A DNA stretch of 64,000 nt from Vibrio pomeroyi. Lineage in GTDB: Bacteria > Pseudomonadota > Gammaproteobacteria > Enterobacterales > Vibrionaceae. The translations under genes were made by a program, and so were the position numbers. Each line of letters opens with the position of its first letter. Within the stretch, counting starts at the first letter, position 1. The notes under the pieces are model-generated. The model ran no database searches and had not been told where the DNA came from. It saw only the letters and a program-made list of their open reading frames with translations. The stretch covers positions 2,666,001-2,730,000 of the forward strand of contig NZ_AP025506.1 in NCBI RefSeq assembly GCF_024347595.1, read 5' to 3'. This document shows positions 27,941 to 36,862 of the stretch, one piece after another.

Positions 27941-27975
27941 AAAGCCGCTTATCTAAAATAGATAAGCGGCTTTCT
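27941..27975. terminator. Bidirectional terminator between the HIT gene and feoC
   Basis: AAAGCCGCTTATCT pairs perfectly with AGATAAGCGGCTTT around AAAAT, between convergent genes. Confidence 0.9.
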
Positions 27976-28020
27976 AATTTTCTAACCTCGCCGTTCTCAA
28001 CGAGTGTATGCAGGTCTGAA

Positions 28021-28251
28021 CTACATCATCACGTTAAGCGACAGGCCATCTTGTTTGCTGATTGTGTAGCGAATGCGCGTTGTATGGCCATGCTTGTTAG
28101 TATCGACCAAGCGAGAAATTTTCCCTTTCTTGACCCACACACCCAGCATCGCATCGACGCCATCTTCACTCATACCAAACTTTGCGGCGAGTTCTTTACG
28201 AGCTGCGACACCTTGGCTGTCTATGTATTGATGAAGTTCAGTTAAGATCAT
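28021..28251 (-). CDS. feoC: FeoC-like ferrous iron transport accessory protein
   Basis: The 76-residue protein has a winged-helix fold signature: ILTELHQYIDSQG, then a recognition-like helix AAKFGMSEDGVDAMLGVWV. It is the third gene of feoABC, its ATG overlapping the feoB stop by 4 bp (28248-28251), so translation is coupled. Enterobacterial FeoC has four cysteines for an Fe-S cluster; this one has no cysteine at all, as in the Vibrio form, which is known to bind FeoB. A direct iron-sensing role is therefore unlikely. Confidence 0.88.
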   Translation of the reverse strand: MILTELHQYIDSQGVAARKELAAKFGMSEDGVDAMLGVWVKKGKISRLVDTNKHGHTTRIRYTISKQDGLSLNVMM

Positions 28252-30521
28252 ACGACTTGCACCTCTAGCGCTTTCTGCTTGTTACCAATTTTCTTGAACA
28301 CGCGATATGTCACCACAAAGCCACCAGCAATTACCACCATCCACACAGCACTTGTCACTGGGTGTGCAGCAAAGTTTGCCGCTTGGTAATAGAAGGTCGC
28401 ACCAAAGTAACCAAGCGCCATCGTCCAAACTGCAATGAAGCGTGCGAACGTCTGGCCAAACTCACGTACATAAGCACCCATCGCAGCAACACAAGGCGTG
28501 TAAAGCAGGATAAGAATCAAGTAAGCGAATGCCGCGTGGCCAGAAACAAACTTATCTTTCAGGTTACCAAAGATAGATGAATCGACTTCTTGATCTTCAG
28601 CCACTGAGCCAGAGTCTGATAAATCACCCACTTCAATACCTAGTGGATCTGAATAGCTCAGACCAGACAGGTTTTCAGGAATCGTCATCACCGCTTCTTG
28701 CAAGCTTGCTGCTAAATCAAATTCAGCCGCTTCTTCATCAGAAGGCGTTGTGTATAGGCTATTTAATGTACCTACAACGGCTTCTTTTGCGAAGATACCT
28801 GTAATGATACCAACCGTCGCAGGCCAGTTTTCTTCAGTAATACCAATTGGTTGGAACACAGGGGTCACAACTTGTGCCGCTTTAGACAACACAGAGTTCT
28901 CGCTGTCTTCGTTACCGAAGCTGCCATCCATACCTAGCGAGTTCAAGAAGCTCAGGATTGCCACAACCATTACAATTGTTTTACCTGCGCCAAGTACGAA
29001 ACGCTTCAGTTTTTGCCATGTTTTTAGCATCACGTTTTGCACTGTCGGCAATTCGTAATCTGGCATTTCCATTACTAAGCTATCGCTGCTACCTGGGTAA
29101 ATGGTGTTCTTAAGGAACAGACCCGTGAACACAGAAGCAACAATACCCATGATGTACAGAGCGAATACCACGTTTTGTCCAGCCCCAGGGAAGAATGCAG
29201 CGGCGAACAGTGCGTATACCGGAAGACGAGCACCACATGACATAAACGGCGCCATTGATGCAGCCAGTTTACGTTCGCGTTCTTGGTCAAGAGTACGAGT
29301 TGCCATGATTGAAGGTACGTTACAACCAAAACCAAGCACTAGTGGTACAAACGCTTTGCCCGGCAAACCAATCTTCTGCATGACTTTATCAAGTACAAAT
29401 GCCGCACGCGCCATATAACCTGAGCTTTCAAGAACTGCTAAGAACAAGTAAAGAGCTGCAATCACCGGAATGAAGGTCGCAACGGTTTGAATACCACCAC
29501 CGATACCATCGGCCAATATAGTGACTAACCAAACAGGTAAATGACCATCTAATAGGTGATGTCCACCATCGACCAAGATTGCCCCAACACCGATATCAAA
29601 GAAGTCGATAAACGCACTACCGATATTGATAGAGAACATGAACATCAGGTACATGATCACAAAGAAGAAAGGAATACCGACCCATTTGTTCAAAATGAAT
29701 TGGTCTGCTTTTTCTGTGAAGTTGCGGCTTAGTTTGCCTTCGCTGCGACGAACACGTTTACAAAGGTCATGTAAGAATGTGTATTTCGCGTCGGCGACTG
29801 CAAGGTCAATATCAAAGTCAGCACCAAGACGTACGCCATCAATTTGAGTACGAGTCTGCGGAGCCAGTCCATTCAAGACCAAGTAATCATTTTCTAAAGC
29901 ACGAATAGCCAGAGCTCGGTGAGAAACGTCAGCATCATCAAATTGTGATTCAACAGAAGGGATAAGAGCTTCTAATGCTGCGTCGTAATCAATAGAGATA
30001 GGATCAAGGCTCACACCTTGAACAAGCAATTTATGTAGGCGTTCTTTAAAGCGAACCACTTGGCCTTTATCGTTTGCAGACAAGCTTAATACTGGACAAC
30101 CTAGCTCTTTCTCAAGCGCTTTAAGGTTAATCACCTGACGCTCACGCTTTAGTACATCCATTTTGTTCAATACCACGATCATTGGGCGACCCAATTCTCG
30201 CAGTTGTAATGTCATGTATAAGCTTCGTTCCAGACAACTAGCATCTACCACATTAATGATTACGTTTGCTGGATGAGTAAGAACGGCACGAGATGCAATC
30301 GACTCATCGATGCTGTTAGCGTCATTGCCACTGTCTAGTGCGTAGATACCCGGTAAATCGGTAAGCTGGAACTGATCACCAGCGTGCGAATATACGCCCG
30401 TCTTCTTTTCTACGGTTACACCAACCCAGTTACCAACGTGCTGTTTAGCACCAGTCAGTGCATTAAATAATGTTGTTTTACCACTATTCGGGTTACCAAC
30501 GGTTAGAACTTGATAATCCAT
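28248..30521 (-). CDS. feoB: Ferrous iron transport protein B
   Basis: FeoB is the inner-membrane Fe2+ transporter. Of 757 residues, the first ~270 form the G-protein and GDI domains with G1 GNPNSGKTT (9-17), DLPG (G3) and NKMD (G4). The membrane domain holds two Gate repeats; LGFGCNVPSIMATRTLDQERERKLA carries a conserved Cys. An acidic insertion near residues 620-655 (VGDLSDSGSVAEDQEVD) is in a cytoplasmic/periplasmic loop. It abuts feoA with no gap. Confidence 0.97.
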   Translation of the reverse strand: MDYQVLTVGNPNSGKTTLFNALTGAKQHVGNWVGVTVEKKTGVYSHAGDQFQLTDLPGIYALDSGNDANSIDESIASRAVLTHPANVIINVVDASCLERSLYMTLQLRELGRPMIVVLNKMDVLKRERQVINLKALEKELGCPVLSLSANDKGQVVRFKERLHKLLVQGVSLDPISIDYDAALEALIPSVESQFDDADVSHRALAIRALENDYLVLNGLAPQTRTQIDGVRLGADFDIDLAVADAKYTFLHDLCKRVRRSEGKLSRNFTEKADQFILNKWVGIPFFFVIMYLMFMFSINIGSAFIDFFDIGVGAILVDGGHHLLDGHLPVWLVTILADGIGGGIQTVATFIPVIAALYLFLAVLESSGYMARAAFVLDKVMQKIGLPGKAFVPLVLGFGCNVPSIMATRTLDQERERKLAASMAPFMSCGARLPVYALFAAAFFPGAGQNVVFALYIMGIVASVFTGLFLKNTIYPGSSDSLVMEMPDYELPTVQNVMLKTWQKLKRFVLGAGKTIVMVVAILSFLNSLGMDGSFGNEDSENSVLSKAAQVVTPVFQPIGITEENWPATVGIITGIFAKEAVVGTLNSLYTTPSDEEAAEFDLAASLQEAVMTIPENLSGLSYSDPLGIEVGDLSDSGSVAEDQEVDSSIFGNLKDKFVSGHAAFAYLILILLYTPCVAAMGAYVREFGQTFARFIAVWTMALGYFGATFYYQAANFAAHPVTSAVWMVVIAGGFVVTYRVFKKIGNKQKALEVQVV

Positions 30522-30743
30522 TTAGATAACCTCGATTTGTTCTGCGATGCTTTCACGAATGGCAATTGAAACCCCTCTCACTTCAACTTGAAGCGGATCA
30601 CCCATAGGTGCACGGCGAATCAGAGTCACCTCGGTTTTTGGCAACATACCCATGACCATGAGTTTTTTTCTAACTTCTGGTGTTAAACCTGTTAGTGCAA
30701 CAATAGAAGCCGCTTTGCCTTGCTCTAGTTGTGAGAGTTTCAT
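30522..30743 (-). CDS. feoA: Ferrous iron transport protein A
   Basis: FeoA is a small SH3-like cytoplasmic protein required for FeoB activity. I use the ATG at 30743, giving 73 residues beginning MKLSQLEQGK, the standard FeoA length. The frame runs 25 codons further upstream through a hydrophobic, unlikely stretch that overlaps the Fur box. First gene of feoABC. Confidence 0.94.
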   Translation of the reverse strand: MKLSQLEQGKAASIVALTGLTPEVRKKLMVMGMLPKTEVTLIRRAPMGDPLQVEVRGVSIAIRESIAEQIEVI

Positions 30744-30770
30744 TTCATAAGTACCCAATTCGTGACTGAT

Positions 30771-30789
30771 AATGAGAAAGATTGTTATT
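30771..30789. promoter_or_regulatory. Fur box upstream of feoABC
   Basis: AATGAGAAAGATTGTTATT matches the Vibrio Fur consensus AATGANAATNATTNTCATT at all but two specified positions. It lies 27 bp before the feoA ATG, where iron-loaded Fur would repress. Fur itself is encoded at 56.0 kb. Confidence 0.75.
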
Positions 30790-30823
30790 AACAGCATGAT
30801 ACACATACATGACCACAATTCTA

Positions 30824-30837
30824 TTGTGTGAAATCAA
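30824..30837. promoter_or_regulatory. Possible FNR site upstream of feoABC
   Basis: TTGTGTGAAATCAA has a perfect right half (ATCAA) and a 3/5 left half of the FNR motif TTGATNNNNATCAA. feo operons are often FNR-activated, but the match is weak. Confidence 0.3.
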
Positions 30838-31083
30838 TGTTTTCGAAAATACATGCTCGTAAATTTCGTTAAAAACGTTTACGTCAAAAACGTTACTTTC
30901 AACAAACAACGAGAACTACCTCACTAGTACAAATTCACAGAAACAGCGACAAATCATTAATTATCAATAACTTAAAATAATGTCGGTTTTCTCATGACCA
31001 TCTGTCGTTAATTTTATAAGTAAAATAAGTACCTGGACGTATAGTTACTCCATCGAAGAGAAACTCCTTCTCTTTAATTTTAT

Positions 31084-31182
31084 TCCAGAGGTGATGTGGC
31101 TTGCCATATCACTCCGGCAGCAAGCGAAGGTGTCTTTGGCACCCGTGGTATAGTCCCCCCGGCTATACCACGATATTTTTTT
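31084..31182 (+). ncRNA. tfoR: TfoR small RNA (chitin-induced activator of tfoX translation)
   Basis: About 100 nt fold into three successive hairpins: GTGATGTGGC/GCCATATCAC (31091-31112), GGTGTC/GGCACC (31129-31143), and a perfect 10-bp terminator stem CGTGGTATAG/CTATACCACG (31144-31172) with loop TCCCCCCGG and a T7 run. In V. cholerae TfoR is a 102-nt sRNA encoded between feo and tfoS, switched on by TfoS on chitin and needed to translate tfoX. Size, terminator and location agree. The 5' end is an estimate; I could not test pairing to tfoX, which is outside the window. Confidence 0.8.
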
Positions 31183-31223
31183 CTTCCTCTTGTTTATCCC
31201 AAACATATTTCTAAATCCCAACT

Positions 31224-31393
<170 letters not shown>

Positions 31394-31400
31394 GGAGCAT

Positions 31401-31430
31401 AAAAAAGCCCCGACACGAATGTCGAGGCTT
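31401..31430 (-). terminator. Terminator after tfoS
   Basis: AAGCCCCGACA pairs with TGTCGAGGCTT (one mismatch) around CGAA. The A6 run at its left gives a U-run on the minus strand. Confidence 0.85.
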
Positions 31431-31474
31431 AGAGTATCTTTATCTATGTGAAAGTAGAGTGGATCCGCAGTGAA

Positions 31475-34400
31475 CTACTCCTCGTTGTTTTCAGCAAACT
31501 TAGACGGCGACATACCGAAGTGATGCTTAAACCTTTGGCTAAAGTAAGAAGGGTCATTGAAGCCCGAGTCAAACGCAACATCTGAGATCTTCTCTCCTGC
31601 AAGGAGTCGCTCACACGCATGCTCAAGGCGCACTTCATTCAAGTGTTCTTTAAAGGTCTTGTTATAAGCCAACTTAAAGCGTCTCTGTAAACTTCTCTCC
31701 GACATGAACAGATACTTAGCAGCAGTTGCAGTGCCGAACTCCGCATCAGCGTAGTGCGCACTAACAAGCTGCGACACTTTATTCTTCCATTCTTGTTCAG
31801 CGGTCAGCTTTTGTTGTTCTGGTGTTGAAGCCGCAAGCTTAATGGTTTCAATCTGTTCTATTGTGCTTGCTTCAAGGTCATCCAACATCTGATATTCAAT
31901 CGGCCAAGAAAGCTGAACCTTGTTCTGAGAATCAGACACAAAGGCGTTCAACTCACCACCGCTCTGATTCATCAACAAAGGAAGCTTCTCAATATTAAGG
32001 TCAGTCGACTTACCATTGTTATCACTGATGCTTGACGCTAATTTAGGGAAAGGCATCCCATGATCTCGAATCGTAACAACAAGATGCCCTTTTACCTCTT
32101 CGACTAGCACAACCATACTCTGCGACTTAAAGTTACGCTTTATGATGCTCGCCACTAGGCTATTGAAGATAATATCGAGATTAAAATACAGTAAGGAGAC
32201 ATGTCTTTGCTTGGTCTCGACTTTAATATCCAGTTCAATACCGGCTTTCACTAAATCGTCCTGCCAAGCCTTGAGCACCGACTCCAAGATTAAAATCATG
32301 TCGTAACAAACCGCTCCCTCACCTTGTTGGCTATTACTCAACTGAGCTAAACCATTCTTCAAGGTCAAGATAGGTGACTTCCCTTGGTCATCATTCCAAT
32401 TCGGGAGCATGGCCGCGATATTATTCACTTCAGAAGACAGCTCTTTTGCGGTGTGAGACACAAGCGCATTTTTAACCGATAGCTGCTTTTTCAGCTGTTG
32501 ATTGGTCGTCAACAAGATACGACTCTGATGTCTCAGCTGATCCGTTTTTAGTGCAACTTGCGCCTTTAAGTGCCTGTTGGCAAAAGTAACATAACGGGAA
32601 CGCCAAAATACCAAGATGGTCACGACACAGATGAGCAAGATAAGAGAACTCGCTGCCGCCCAGTTACTCAGATACCAAGGTTCTGCAATCGAGAAGCTTT
32701 GATTGGTTGAGACAAATCGGTAATGGGAGTCCTTCACTGGCTTAACTTCAAGCGTGTAGTCACCAGGAAGAAGATGATCGAGCGTTAGCAAGCCCCCTTC
32801 AAACTCACTCCAAGGTTCATCGTCGCTCAGTCGATACTCCATAGCAGGAGCAAACGTCGCCGGTAAAATACCCAATTTGAAACCAATCGATGAACCATAA
32901 GGGATCTCAGCTAAGTCGGCAGTCTTGCCACCCAAGGATACCGTTTGTTGGTCTACGCTAATCTTACTCAGCAACGCGCGACTATGAGGTGTCGTGGATA
33001 CCAATAACTCATTCGATAATGCACTCACCACACCATACTTTGAGCCTAAAACGAGTCGTGAAGATTGACTCTCTTCACTGTAAAACAACGCACATGCACC
33101 TTCCGCCAGTTCGTTGGTAATCAATCCAAAAGGAGAGCCAATGTGTTTATGCAGTTGACCATCTAAACCGTAGTAACTGATGCCTTTCGAAGACCCTAAC
33201 CACACTCCATTGTCATCGCTGATCAAACAGTTAGGGCTAATATTATCTTCAACGAGGGTGATCTCTTGAATCGCTGAGCTGTCATAAGGAATTCGATACA
33301 CGCCGTAACTGCCTGCGAACCATTGAGCCCCATCTTTGGCTTTTTCAATATCGACGACTTTGCCAAATCGTTCACTTGAGCGACTAAAGCTGATTCGCTT
33401 ATCAATAAAAGAATAAAAACCGTGGTCTGTGCCTATATAGACTCGACCTTGTAACCCTATATTGAGATCGGTGATTTTGGCTGGCAAAAACTTATCGACT
33501 AACCAATCAATGCCATAGCCCGTTAAATTCATCGTATCAACGGAAAGAGAATAAAGGTTCTGCCCAGAGGTCATCCAAAGCAGGTTGTTAGATTGAAGCG
33601 CAAAATTTTCAACATGCACCCCATCAATCGCTCTCGGTAAATCGAGTGCTTCAGGTTCTAGTGTATCGGTATTAAAGCTAATAATGCCTTCTTCGGTAGC
33701 CAACCAAATCGAAGAATCAAAGATGACAAAATCCCGTACAGAATCCGAATAGACACGAACCGGGCGTTCTTCGCTTTGAGAATCGACAAAATAGAGCCCC
33801 ATTGAAGAAGCAACCCAAGATAAGTGGTCACTAACAGGTTGCACTTTGTTGATCACTACACTGCTCGAGTGCATCCCCATTCCGGTTAATGGTGTTCTTG
33901 AGAATGTCTTACTGAACAGTGAAAAGTAGCGGATACCATTATTAGTCGCCACCCACATACCACCAGCGTGGTCGTTAATCAATGAGTATATTTTCTCACC
34001 CGGTAACGAGAAGTCTTGGTTAGTCGCTTGGTCGAATCGCGTAATGTGACCTGTAATAAAGTTATAGCTAATTAAGCCGTGCTCGGTACCAATCCAATAT
34101 TGGTCTGAGGTTTCAGCGAGTGAAAGTACATGAGAGCCACTGACTTTTACCTCTTTCTCTGGATTCGCAAGATCGACGATCACCGCCCCCTTCAAGGTGC
34201 CAATCACTAACTCACGTCTCGCATTCGAAAAATAGACCGTCTCTATGTGATTCTTCTCTGAGGCTGTTACATGGGTAAATTCTTGATTTTCAGAAAGGTA
34301 AACGCCTGAACTGGTCGCTAGTACCCATTTTGATAGCACCCACTCAGCGTCATTTATCGAAATGTCACTGCTGTTGTTGTAGCGATACAACTTGAGCAAT

Positions 34401-34858
34401 GAGTAAGTATTAAATTCTAAGGTCTGAGTGTTGTAGGTATAAAAATTACTGCCGTCGGTCACCCAAATATAATCGCCGGATGCACCTATGTTTGAGATTT
34501 CAGCGCCTGGGCTTAAGCTAAACGCCAGTTCGTTGCCAATGCCCGGACTGTGTCGGTACACTTCATTATCGAAAAAAGTCCAAAATTCATCATTAAGGAA
34601 CGCCACGTTTTCAGAGGAAAACTGCAACAAACTGCCCTTTCTCGGAAGCAGAGTTCGACCATCATAAAAAAGTACTTTTCCATGAACATCATGAACCCAA
34701 AGCCCGCCTCCGGCACCGAGATATAGATTTTTGGCCGCAAGAAAGTTCCCTTGCGCTTGAACGGGCAAAGGGTAGAAAACAGAAGGTGATGTATTTACCG
34801 CAAGAACGCTAAATGAAATGCTCATTAACATGAACATTCTGAAGATAATCTGATACAA
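31475..34858 (-). CDS. tfoS: TfoS, chitin-responsive transmembrane transcriptional activator
   Basis: The 1127-residue protein starts with a hydrophobic signal/anchor (5-20). Residues about 40-620 form periplasmic Reg_prop-type beta-propeller repeats with WIGT/WVAT/WLAT/WLGS blade signatures, followed by a Y_Y_Y-like Ig domain (about 635-725) and one membrane span (733-752). A histidine-kinase-like region (about 790-985) has degenerate ATP motifs (RDHGMPFP), and an AraC-type double HTH fills 1026-1125 (ending FNDPSYFSQRFKHHFGMSP). This is the architecture of V. cholerae TfoS, which senses chitin oligosaccharides and activates tfoR. Position between tfoR and znuA agrees with that genome. Confidence 0.92.
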   Translation of the reverse strand: MYQIIFRMFMLMSISFSVLAVNTSPSVFYPLPVQAQGNFLAAKNLYLGAGGGLWVHDVHGKVLFYDGRTLLPRKGSLLQFSSENVAFLNDEFWTFFDNEVYRHSPGIGNELAFSLSPGAEISNIGASGDYIWVTDGSNFYTYNTQTLEFNTYSLLKLYRYNNSSDISINDAEWVLSKWVLATSSGVYLSENQEFTHVTASEKNHIETVYFSNARRELVIGTLKGAVIVDLANPEKEVKVSGSHVLSLAETSDQYWIGTEHGLISYNFITGHITRFDQATNQDFSLPGEKIYSLINDHAGGMWVATNNGIRYFSLFSKTFSRTPLTGMGMHSSSVVINKVQPVSDHLSWVASSMGLYFVDSQSEERPVRVYSDSVRDFVIFDSSIWLATEEGIISFNTDTLEPEALDLPRAIDGVHVENFALQSNNLLWMTSGQNLYSLSVDTMNLTGYGIDWLVDKFLPAKITDLNIGLQGRVYIGTDHGFYSFIDKRISFSRSSERFGKVVDIEKAKDGAQWFAGSYGVYRIPYDSSAIQEITLVEDNISPNCLISDDNGVWLGSSKGISYYGLDGQLHKHIGSPFGLITNELAEGACALFYSEESQSSRLVLGSKYGVVSALSNELLVSTTPHSRALLSKISVDQQTVSLGGKTADLAEIPYGSSIGFKLGILPATFAPAMEYRLSDDEPWSEFEGGLLTLDHLLPGDYTLEVKPVKDSHYRFVSTNQSFSIAEPWYLSNWAAASSLILLICVVTILVFWRSRYVTFANRHLKAQVALKTDQLRHQSRILLTTNQQLKKQLSVKNALVSHTAKELSSEVNNIAAMLPNWNDDQGKSPILTLKNGLAQLSNSQQGEGAVCYDMILILESVLKAWQDDLVKAGIELDIKVETKQRHVSLLYFNLDIIFNSLVASIIKRNFKSQSMVVLVEEVKGHLVVTIRDHGMPFPKLASSISDNNGKSTDLNIEKLPLLMNQSGGELNAFVSDSQNKVQLSWPIEYQMLDDLEASTIEQIETIKLAASTPEQQKLTAEQEWKNKVSQLVSAHYADAEFGTATAAKYLFMSERSLQRRFKLAYNKTFKEHLNEVRLEHACERLLAGEKISDVAFDSGFNDPSYFSQRFKHHFGMSPSKFAENNEE

Positions 34859-35033
34859 CTTTTAATCCTGAACAGCAACAACACGTGAAGTTTCGGCTGC
34901 CGCAATGTCTTAACGTTGCTTAAACCAAAACTGAGTTTTTTTGTGCTTATTATTATCTTTCTATTTTAGCGGAAATTAACAAAGGAGAAAGGAGGTTTGC
35001 GATTTGTTGGAAGGTTTTATCTTAGCGGTCACG

Positions 35034-35055
35034 AAAATGCCGCAAAAAGCGGCAT
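35034..35055 (-). terminator. Terminator after znuA
   Basis: ATGCCGC pairs with GCGGCAT around AAAAA. The preceding AAAA supplies a short U-run on the minus strand. Confidence 0.7.
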
Positions 35056-35105
35056 GATTCATAAATTAACGAGAGCAAAGTAGAGTAAGGAATACTCTCT
35101 AGCGA

Positions 35106-35996
35106 TTACTTAGCACTTAGGCAGCTCGTGTAGCTGTCTGTAACTTGTTGAAGAAAATCGAAATAACTTCCGCTCTTCACTTCAACCGTTGAACCGATTG
35201 GATCAAGTTGACCTTGCTTCGCATTGCTTCCGCGAGTCACTGATTCGATGACAGCAGGCGTAAACTGAGGCTCAGAGAAGACACACTGAACATTCTCACG
35301 TACTAAGGTTTTCTTGATAGCAATTAGGCTTTTTGCACCCGGTTTACGTTCAGGGCTTACCGTGAAGTGACCTAGGTTATTCAACTCAAACTCTTGCTCA
35401 AAGTAGCCATACGCATCATGGAACACGTAGTAACCTTTATCTTTTACTGGCGCAAGTTGCTCGCGAATTGACTGCTGTTTTTCTTTCAGAGTAATCAAGA
35501 ATGAATCTAAGTTCTCTTGATACGCCATTGCGTTGTCAGGGTCAGATTCAATCAACTTAGCTGAGATGTATTTTGCTGCTACCTCAACTTGATCAATGCC
35601 TAACCAGAAGTGAGGATCATGGCTGCCGTGGTTATGGCCTTCATGAGCATCGTGATCATGCTCTTCATGTCCGAACTCTCTCAAGTTAATACCAGGGATC
35701 TCACTGATCTGGATAACGTTCTCTTTTGAACCAATCACTTTCGTCAAGAAAGCTTCTAGGTCAGGACCGAACCAAACCACCATGTCTGCACTGTGAACTT
35801 TTTTCACGTCAGATGGCTTAAGCGCATAATCGTGCGGCGAAGCGTTGCTGTTCATCAACACGCCCGGTTCACTAACGCCTTGCGTTAATTCCGTCACAAT
35901 CATTTGAATTGGTTTAAAACTTGTTAAAATAGTATTGGCACTTGCAACACTTGGCGCTAAAAGCAAAGTAGCAAGTATAAAAGATGAACGTGACAT
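35106..35996 (-). CDS. znuA: Zinc ABC transporter substrate-binding protein ZnuA
   Basis: ZnuA is the periplasmic zinc receptor of the ZnuABC importer. The 296 residues start with a signal peptide ending SVASA (about residue 20). Metal ligands are seen in NASPHDYAL, and the characteristic flexible acidic/His loop HEEHDHDAHEGHNHGSHDPHFWLG lies near residues 113-136. The late FHDAYGYFE also contributes. It is transcribed divergently from znuCB across the Zur box. Confidence 0.96.
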   Translation of the reverse strand: MSRSSFILATLLLAPSVASANTILTSFKPIQMIVTELTQGVSEPGVLMNSNASPHDYALKPSDVKKVHSADMVVWFGPDLEAFLTKVIGSKENVIQISEIPGINLREFGHEEHDHDAHEGHNHGSHDPHFWLGIDQVEVAAKYISAKLIESDPDNAMAYQENLDSFLITLKEKQQSIREQLAPVKDKGYYVFHDAYGYFEQEFELNNLGHFTVSPERKPGAKSLIAIKKTLVRENVQCVFSEPQFTPAVIESVTRGSNAKQGQLDPIGSTVEVKSGSYFDFLQQVTDSYTSCLSAK

Positions 35997-36035
35997 AATC
36001 CCTCGATAATAGAAAAGTAGCTTAGGCTTGAGGTA

Positions 36036-36054
36036 AATGTTACATTATAACATT
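36036..36054. promoter_or_regulatory. Zur box in the znuA/znuC divergent promoter
   Basis: AATGTTACATTATAACATT is a perfect 7-bp inverted repeat (AATGTTA / TAACATT) separated by 5 bp and closely matches the gammaproteobacterial Zur operator. It lies 26 bp before the znuC ATG and 39 bp before the znuA ATG, so zinc-bound Zur can repress both. Confidence 0.88.
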
Positions 36055-36079
36055 AGCGAATTGCAAATGAGTTCTATTC

Positions 36080-36862
36080 ATGGATAACTTAATCCAACTA
36101 GATTCTGTGAGCGTCGAATTTGACGGTCGAAAAGTTTTAGACAACATCTCTCTAAATTTAGAGCGTGGCAGAATCACTACCCTAATTGGGCCTAATGGCG
36201 CGGGAAAATCAACCTTAGTTAAAGTACTACTAGGGCTCCAGAACAAATATTCAGGAAAGATCACCAAATCAAAAAAACTAAAAATTGGTTACGTTCCTCA
36301 AAAGCTAAAGCTGAACGACTCTCTGCCTCTTAATGTAGAGCGTTTTCTTAAGCTCACCGGAAAATTCAGCAAACAAGAAATTCTAGAATCTTTGATGCTA
36401 GTAGGCGCTGAACACCTAATAAAAAGTAACATGCACCAACTGTCTGGTGGCGAAAACCAACGCGTGCTGATCGCTCGCTCACTATTGAAAAGACCCGACC
36501 TGCTCGTTCTTGATGAACCCGCACAAGGTGTTGATGTGCAAGGCCAAATCGATCTTTACGACCTGATCGATTCCATCCGTCACCGCTTTGGGTGCGCTGT
36601 GTTTATGGTTTCACACGACTTGCATTTAGTGATGGCAAAAACAGACGATGTGATCTGTTTGCATCACCACATCTGCTGCTCTGGTGCACCAGCTGACATC
36701 AAGCACCACCCTTCTTATATCGCGCTGTTCGGTACTGCGGTTCAAGAGAGTTTGGCTTTCTACCACCACCAACATGACCACCATCACCATGACTTGGCAG
36801 GCCAGCCAGTTTCTGGGGATGTGCACGACTGCTCCAACCATAAACACGGACATCACCACTAA
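36080..36862 (+). CDS. znuC: Zinc ABC transporter ATP-binding protein ZnuC
   Basis: The 260-residue ATPase powers zinc import. Walker A is GPNGAGKST (37-45), the ABC signature LSGGENQRVLIARSLL near 118-133, and Walker B DLLVLDEPAQGVD just after. Typical of ZnuC, the C terminus is His-rich (HHQHDHHHHD and a final KHGHHH) and may bind zinc. The stop codon overlaps the znuB start by one base (TAATG), indicating coupled translation. Confidence 0.96.
   Translation: MDNLIQLDSVSVEFDGRKVLDNISLNLERGRITTLIGPNGAGKSTLVKVLLGLQNKYSGKITKSKKLKIGYVPQKLKLNDSLPLNVERFLKLTGKFSKQEILESLMLVGAEHLIKSNMHQLSGGENQRVLIARSLLKRPDLLVLDEPAQGVDVQGQIDLYDLIDSIRHRFGCAVFMVSHDLHLVMAKTDDVICLHHHICCSGAPADIKHHPSYIALFGTAVQESLAFYHHQHDHHHHDLAGQPVSGDVHDCSNHKHGHHH

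Noticed and set aside
30744..30818. 25-residue hydrophobic extension of FeoA
   Set aside because: It overlaps the Fur box and is absent from FeoA proteins; the ATG at 30743 gives the standard 73-residue product.
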